The position numbers and the translations under genes were made by a program. From Prunus persica (taxonomy: Eukaryota > Streptophyta > Magnoliopsida > Rosales > Rosaceae): DNA of 64,000 bases. The stretch is from assembly GCF_000346465.2 (NCBI RefSeq), contig NC_034014.1, positions 24,918,810 to 24,982,809 on the forward strand, written 5' to 3'. Below the pieces are notes generated by a model. The model worked only from the letters and a program-made list of their open reading frames with translations, had not been told where the DNA came from and ran no database searches. Within the stretch, counting starts at the first letter, position 1. Each line of letters opens with the position of its first letter. This document shows, one piece after another, positions 60,244 through 64,000 of this stretch.

Positions 60244-63200
60244 AGGACCCTTTAAATAATACAGGTGTCACTAGAATATAGAAGATATACGTGATCAATT
60301 TAGAATACTTTACATGCACCTTGCCTACTTGCCAACGCAAGATATATTGGATGACTTGGTGATCTAGCTAATCTTTTGCTTCCATCAAATTCATCAAAAT
60401 TAGTACATAAAAAAATCTACGATGCATGACATCAATAAAACGTTTTCTAAATTGGCCTTATTGGAATTTTTTTAATGTGATGTGTGTGTGTATAGACAGA
60501 TATCTAAGATTATAATTGAAGCCTGTGCCGCCACTATACAATTAAAGTGCAAATGACACATGAGCCTTGTTTTATTTATTGTTCTGTGAGGAAATGATTG
60601 GAGGCCAAATATTACAGAATAGGGAAAAGTACAAGAGAATTAGATGAAAAGGGCTGGAAAAGGAAAATGGGTAGACGCTTGTTTAGTCATTCCTTCTCAC
60701 TAGCCTCTCACACGCGCTTCCGCGTCTGTGATATATTTTTTATAAAAAAATTTAAATTTATTTTAGAAAAATATATATATAATGAGTAGTTGTGTTTCAT
60801 AAAAATAAGATCAATTATATAATTTTTTTTTTAATTTTAATTTTATTTAAATATGAAAAAGTGTGAATTTACCATATTATCCTTATTTAATTCTTAATAT
60901 TTGCATTAACAATGACATTTTCTGATATTTTAAATATTTTACCATTCTTTGCCTTTTACTATATATGTAAATTCACCATATCCTTAAAATAAAGTGTAAG
61001 ATAGCAACGTATACGAAGAAAAAATAAAAATTATGCTAGCATTGGTCGTTTAGGGCGCATAATTTTTTAAATAAATGTGTGAACGACAGATATGCTAGCA
61101 ATGGTAAAATAACAATGGCGGTGGCTAGCACTAGATGGGTCTTATGAAAGAACCATTTCTGACTCCTTCCCCTCAATTATTTGAACTACCTGGGCTGGCC
61201 GTGACCATGACCCTTGTATTGTTGTTGTTACTGCTAATATACTATGATTTATAATAGTATTATTATTTGGACCCCTAGCCTCCAGTTGGTGAGGTTGTTT
61301 AGGAGAAAGCAACAGCAACGGAGAGTTGTAAGAATCATGATCTGGCAGTCAATATTTTACTGTTGCATTGGTTTTTATGCAGTCGATCTAGGAGTTGTTG
61401 GGATTTTCAGATTTTTTTTTTGCATAAAGTCAAACAGGGTGTTTTGTTCCTTGACATATAATTAGGATTCGGATATTTTATGTGTACTAGTGTACATTAA
61501 AAATAAAAAAATTTAACCTCCTCTCTCGTGACAAGCGTGACACAATAATTTATCTCCATACATTGAGATTGGTACAGTGTATGAACGTACAAACTCAATA
61601 ATGGTAGCATCTGCAAAATATCTGGGTCTAGCTCTTAGATTAATTGGCCTTATACATCCATCATAGATTTCACATGCAAAGTTTTGTACGGCAAAATCAA
61701 TAGCGAAAGGCCTCCCATTTCCAAAGTAGTTTATTGTTTTGTTTAAAGTATAAAATAAAATTTTAAAAAAAAAAACAAAGAGTTTAATATTTGAGAGGTG
61801 ACATCGGGGTCAAGCTTTTACCAAATATATTTAGGCAATTGGAAGAGCAGCTTTGCATAATCACAACCAATCTGGATGGAGTGTTTTTGTTCTATTTTGC
61901 TCTTGAATAGGCTAATTATTGTCTCTTTCTCCATTAGATGAACGGAGCTAGACGTAGACAACTAGCCTACTTCATTTCAAAGCGATATGTGTACCTAGTT
62001 TCAGAATCGTATTATCTTAATATATAAAAAATTAAAATGTTGGGTTTTAGAGAAATATTATATATAACCAGACGCATTATAAGAATTCATGATGATATAG
62101 AAATCCAAACGTGAAAACAAACTCAAACATATGACCAATTCACCATATAATAACAAAATAAATTCAGTTGAGGTAGGATTGGTTCCACCAAAAAATTATT
62201 AATAAGAAGAAACTTTCTCCTCTAATAAACAATGAAAGTTTTAAACATTAAAAAAAATACTATCAAATAAGAAGAAAAACCCATTTATTTAATCCTCCAA
62301 TAATTGTTGGGAATTTGAAAGAAGTGCCCAACTTTGATAGTTGGGGTTTGGTAGATCATATAGTCAAATATATGTTGGGCAATTTCGAGCATAATGTTGT
62401 GCACGTCGCAAACCATAGGATGTGCTTCGACAAGATAATGGCTATAAGGATTTGAACCATTCCATTTCCCTCAACACAACCATCATTTAGTCCTAAATGT
62501 GATTATTTTTCATATAGATGCTCTTTAATAAGGTTATGGGTGTGATTTCACATCACAAAATTGACCAGCTAAATCGACCATAATAATTAATGTAATATGT
62601 ACACAATAAATTATATATATGTCGATACATCATATATTAATCATCTAAATTGGTTACAATAATTGATGTAATAAATAGGCGAAGAGTTAGGTATACGTTG
62701 ATGCATAAAGTACCATGTGATGTCAAATTGTGGGATAAGACATTACCAGCCCCTGAAATTATTGGTGATGAATTATATAACCAGCCTTGTTTGCTTTCCA
62801 ACAAGGAGGCCATTAGTGTTTGGATTTCAACGAGGCATTTCTTAGGCACAAAGGGAAACTAGTCTTGTCCATTATGATTCTCTAGGTAGCCAATCAACGG
62901 CCTACTATCGATCTTCAAAATCCCAAGAAAATGGAAGCCCCACACAACAGCTATCATGATTCATGCATATGTACTGGTTCTAGTTGGTGGTTCTCAGAAA
63001 AACAAATGCAGTACTTTTGATCCCTCATCGATTTTATATATTTTGACTGAGGTCAAATGTGGCTGCCTACTGTCAAATGTGTGTGTGCTAGTTGTTACAT
63101 GATCCAAATCATAATCACACTTAGGAAACTAATTAATCAATTAATTTGAATTGAAACTTGGTAATATTTTTTTTACTGTTGAGAGGTCCAAAGTAAAAGG

Positions 63201-64000
63201 GTAAAACAGCTGTATGAGGAGGCAGTTGGTTTTGTATGTGAGCTCAACATCACAATCTAGATGTAAAGTCGGTTCCCCCAACCCAAGTAATTTAAAAAAG
63301 AGCATTCGTCCATTTCCCACTAAATAAAGGAGAAAGCAACAAAGTCCTATAAGGTCAGAATCATCATGTATTCACAATGAAAGATGCTTCGAAAATGACT
63401 GCCCTTTCATTCCAAAGAAAAGAACAAAACTAAACCAAACAAAGTGTACTACCGCCTGTCGCTCCTCCTCCATGAAACATGACACCAATTTCTTCAATGA
63501 CCTAAGACCATGCCTAGATTCTGTGTCATGTCTTAAACCTTAGGTCTTAACTATCTCACGTCATAAGCTTTAAACTATGAACTTCCAGGCAGGCCCAAGG
63601 TCTTAAGCCAAGGACTATAGGTCGATATTCAGGCCTCCCGCGAACCATGAGTACAAGGCATTGAGTCACGGTGATCGAGGCCGAGTCATCGAGACTTGAT
63701 GTGAAGCTTAGGGTTGAAGAAACTTTTCTTTTGATTTTAATTATTCCCAGGATCGCTAGACTTTGAATGCCTTCTCTTTAGATTTATATTTTTATTGTTG
63801 TACAAACGGGACCCCAAAAAAAAGACTCAAGAGTATTGAGTGCGGGATTAATACTCTGCATCTCTAGAGCTATCTTGTACGGCTTTAAAAAGAAAACAAG
63901 TAAGAAATCGTATGTGGGAAACAGATGATAAACGTACCTAATATGTTATTTGGATATACAAAGAAGTTCACAATCAGTTCTAACAAAGGAGCCAGTCTTT

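Larger units (their letters stand above)
58240..64000. other. AT-rich intergenic region, no supported gene
   Basis: More than 5.7 kb without a convincing gene. Short open frames (for example 61244-61465 and 62650-62862) lack any recognisable domain. At about 60709-60731, CACACGCGCTTCCGCGTCTG forms a small GC-rich hairpin in an AT-rich setting. The last 600 bp has a more mixed base composition and may be part of a retroelement, but no diagnostic feature is visible. Confidence 0.45.

Noticed and set aside
62650..62862. 70-codon open frame near the right end
   Set aside because: Uses a non-ATG start, shows no domain and lies in AT-rich repeats.

Overview
This is a stretch of plant nuclear DNA, AT-rich, with intron-containing genes, many (CT)n/(GA)n microsatellites and several MITE-type elements. 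Gene content and element types point to a eudicot, most probably a woody rosid such as a member of the Rosaceae; that placement is inference. Ten protein-coding genes could be rebuilt exon by exon with consistent splice sites and reading phase, plus one tRNA gene.

Layout. 0-8.8 kb is repeat-rich: a foldback element (about 350-2762) split by an inserted element (about 811-2676), a small C2-domain protein gene (4303-5159, +), tRNA-Lys(UUU) (5286-5358, +) and a complete non-autonomous Harbinger-like element (6965-8026) with TAA target duplications. An alpha-expansin gene (8836-10393, -) has a MITE in its second intron. Between 10.4 and 19.9 kb I found no convincing gene, but there is a pair of palindromic TCP-type sites (11958-12069) and a Mutator-like foldback MITE with a perfect 9-bp target duplication (12490-12996).

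From 19.9 kb the window is gene-dense: organellar RNase II/R (RNR1 type, 19914-25924, -), a rhomboid protease (27009-29536, -) with a decayed copy of its last exon downstream, an oxysterol-binding-protein-related protein (32755-36727, +), a telomere repeat-binding protein with a telobox Myb domain (39893-43556, +), a GRAS/SCL14-type regulator (46354-48606, +), a chloroplast-type YidD protein (49699-50500, -), a chloroplast Rossmann-fold NAD(P)-binding protein (51691-54213, -) and a HAD pyrimidine 5'-nucleotidase-like protein (55722-57306, -). The last 6 kb is AT-rich non-coding sequence with a 79-bp perfect tandem duplication and a tRNA-derived, SINE-like fragment.

The genes do not form a pathway. 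The ORP - TRP - GRAS - HAD order resembles, from memory, the Arabidopsis At5g59420-At5g59480 block, so this looks like conserved microsynteny, not a functional cluster. I found no CRISPR, operon or clearly new molecular system. The most interesting signals are repeat and regulatory structures: palindromes inside the Harbinger element, a 21-bp perfect-stem hairpin upstream of the C2 gene, microsatellites that begin 2-3 nt inside splice donors of two genes, and the exon-6 relic beside the rhomboid gene.
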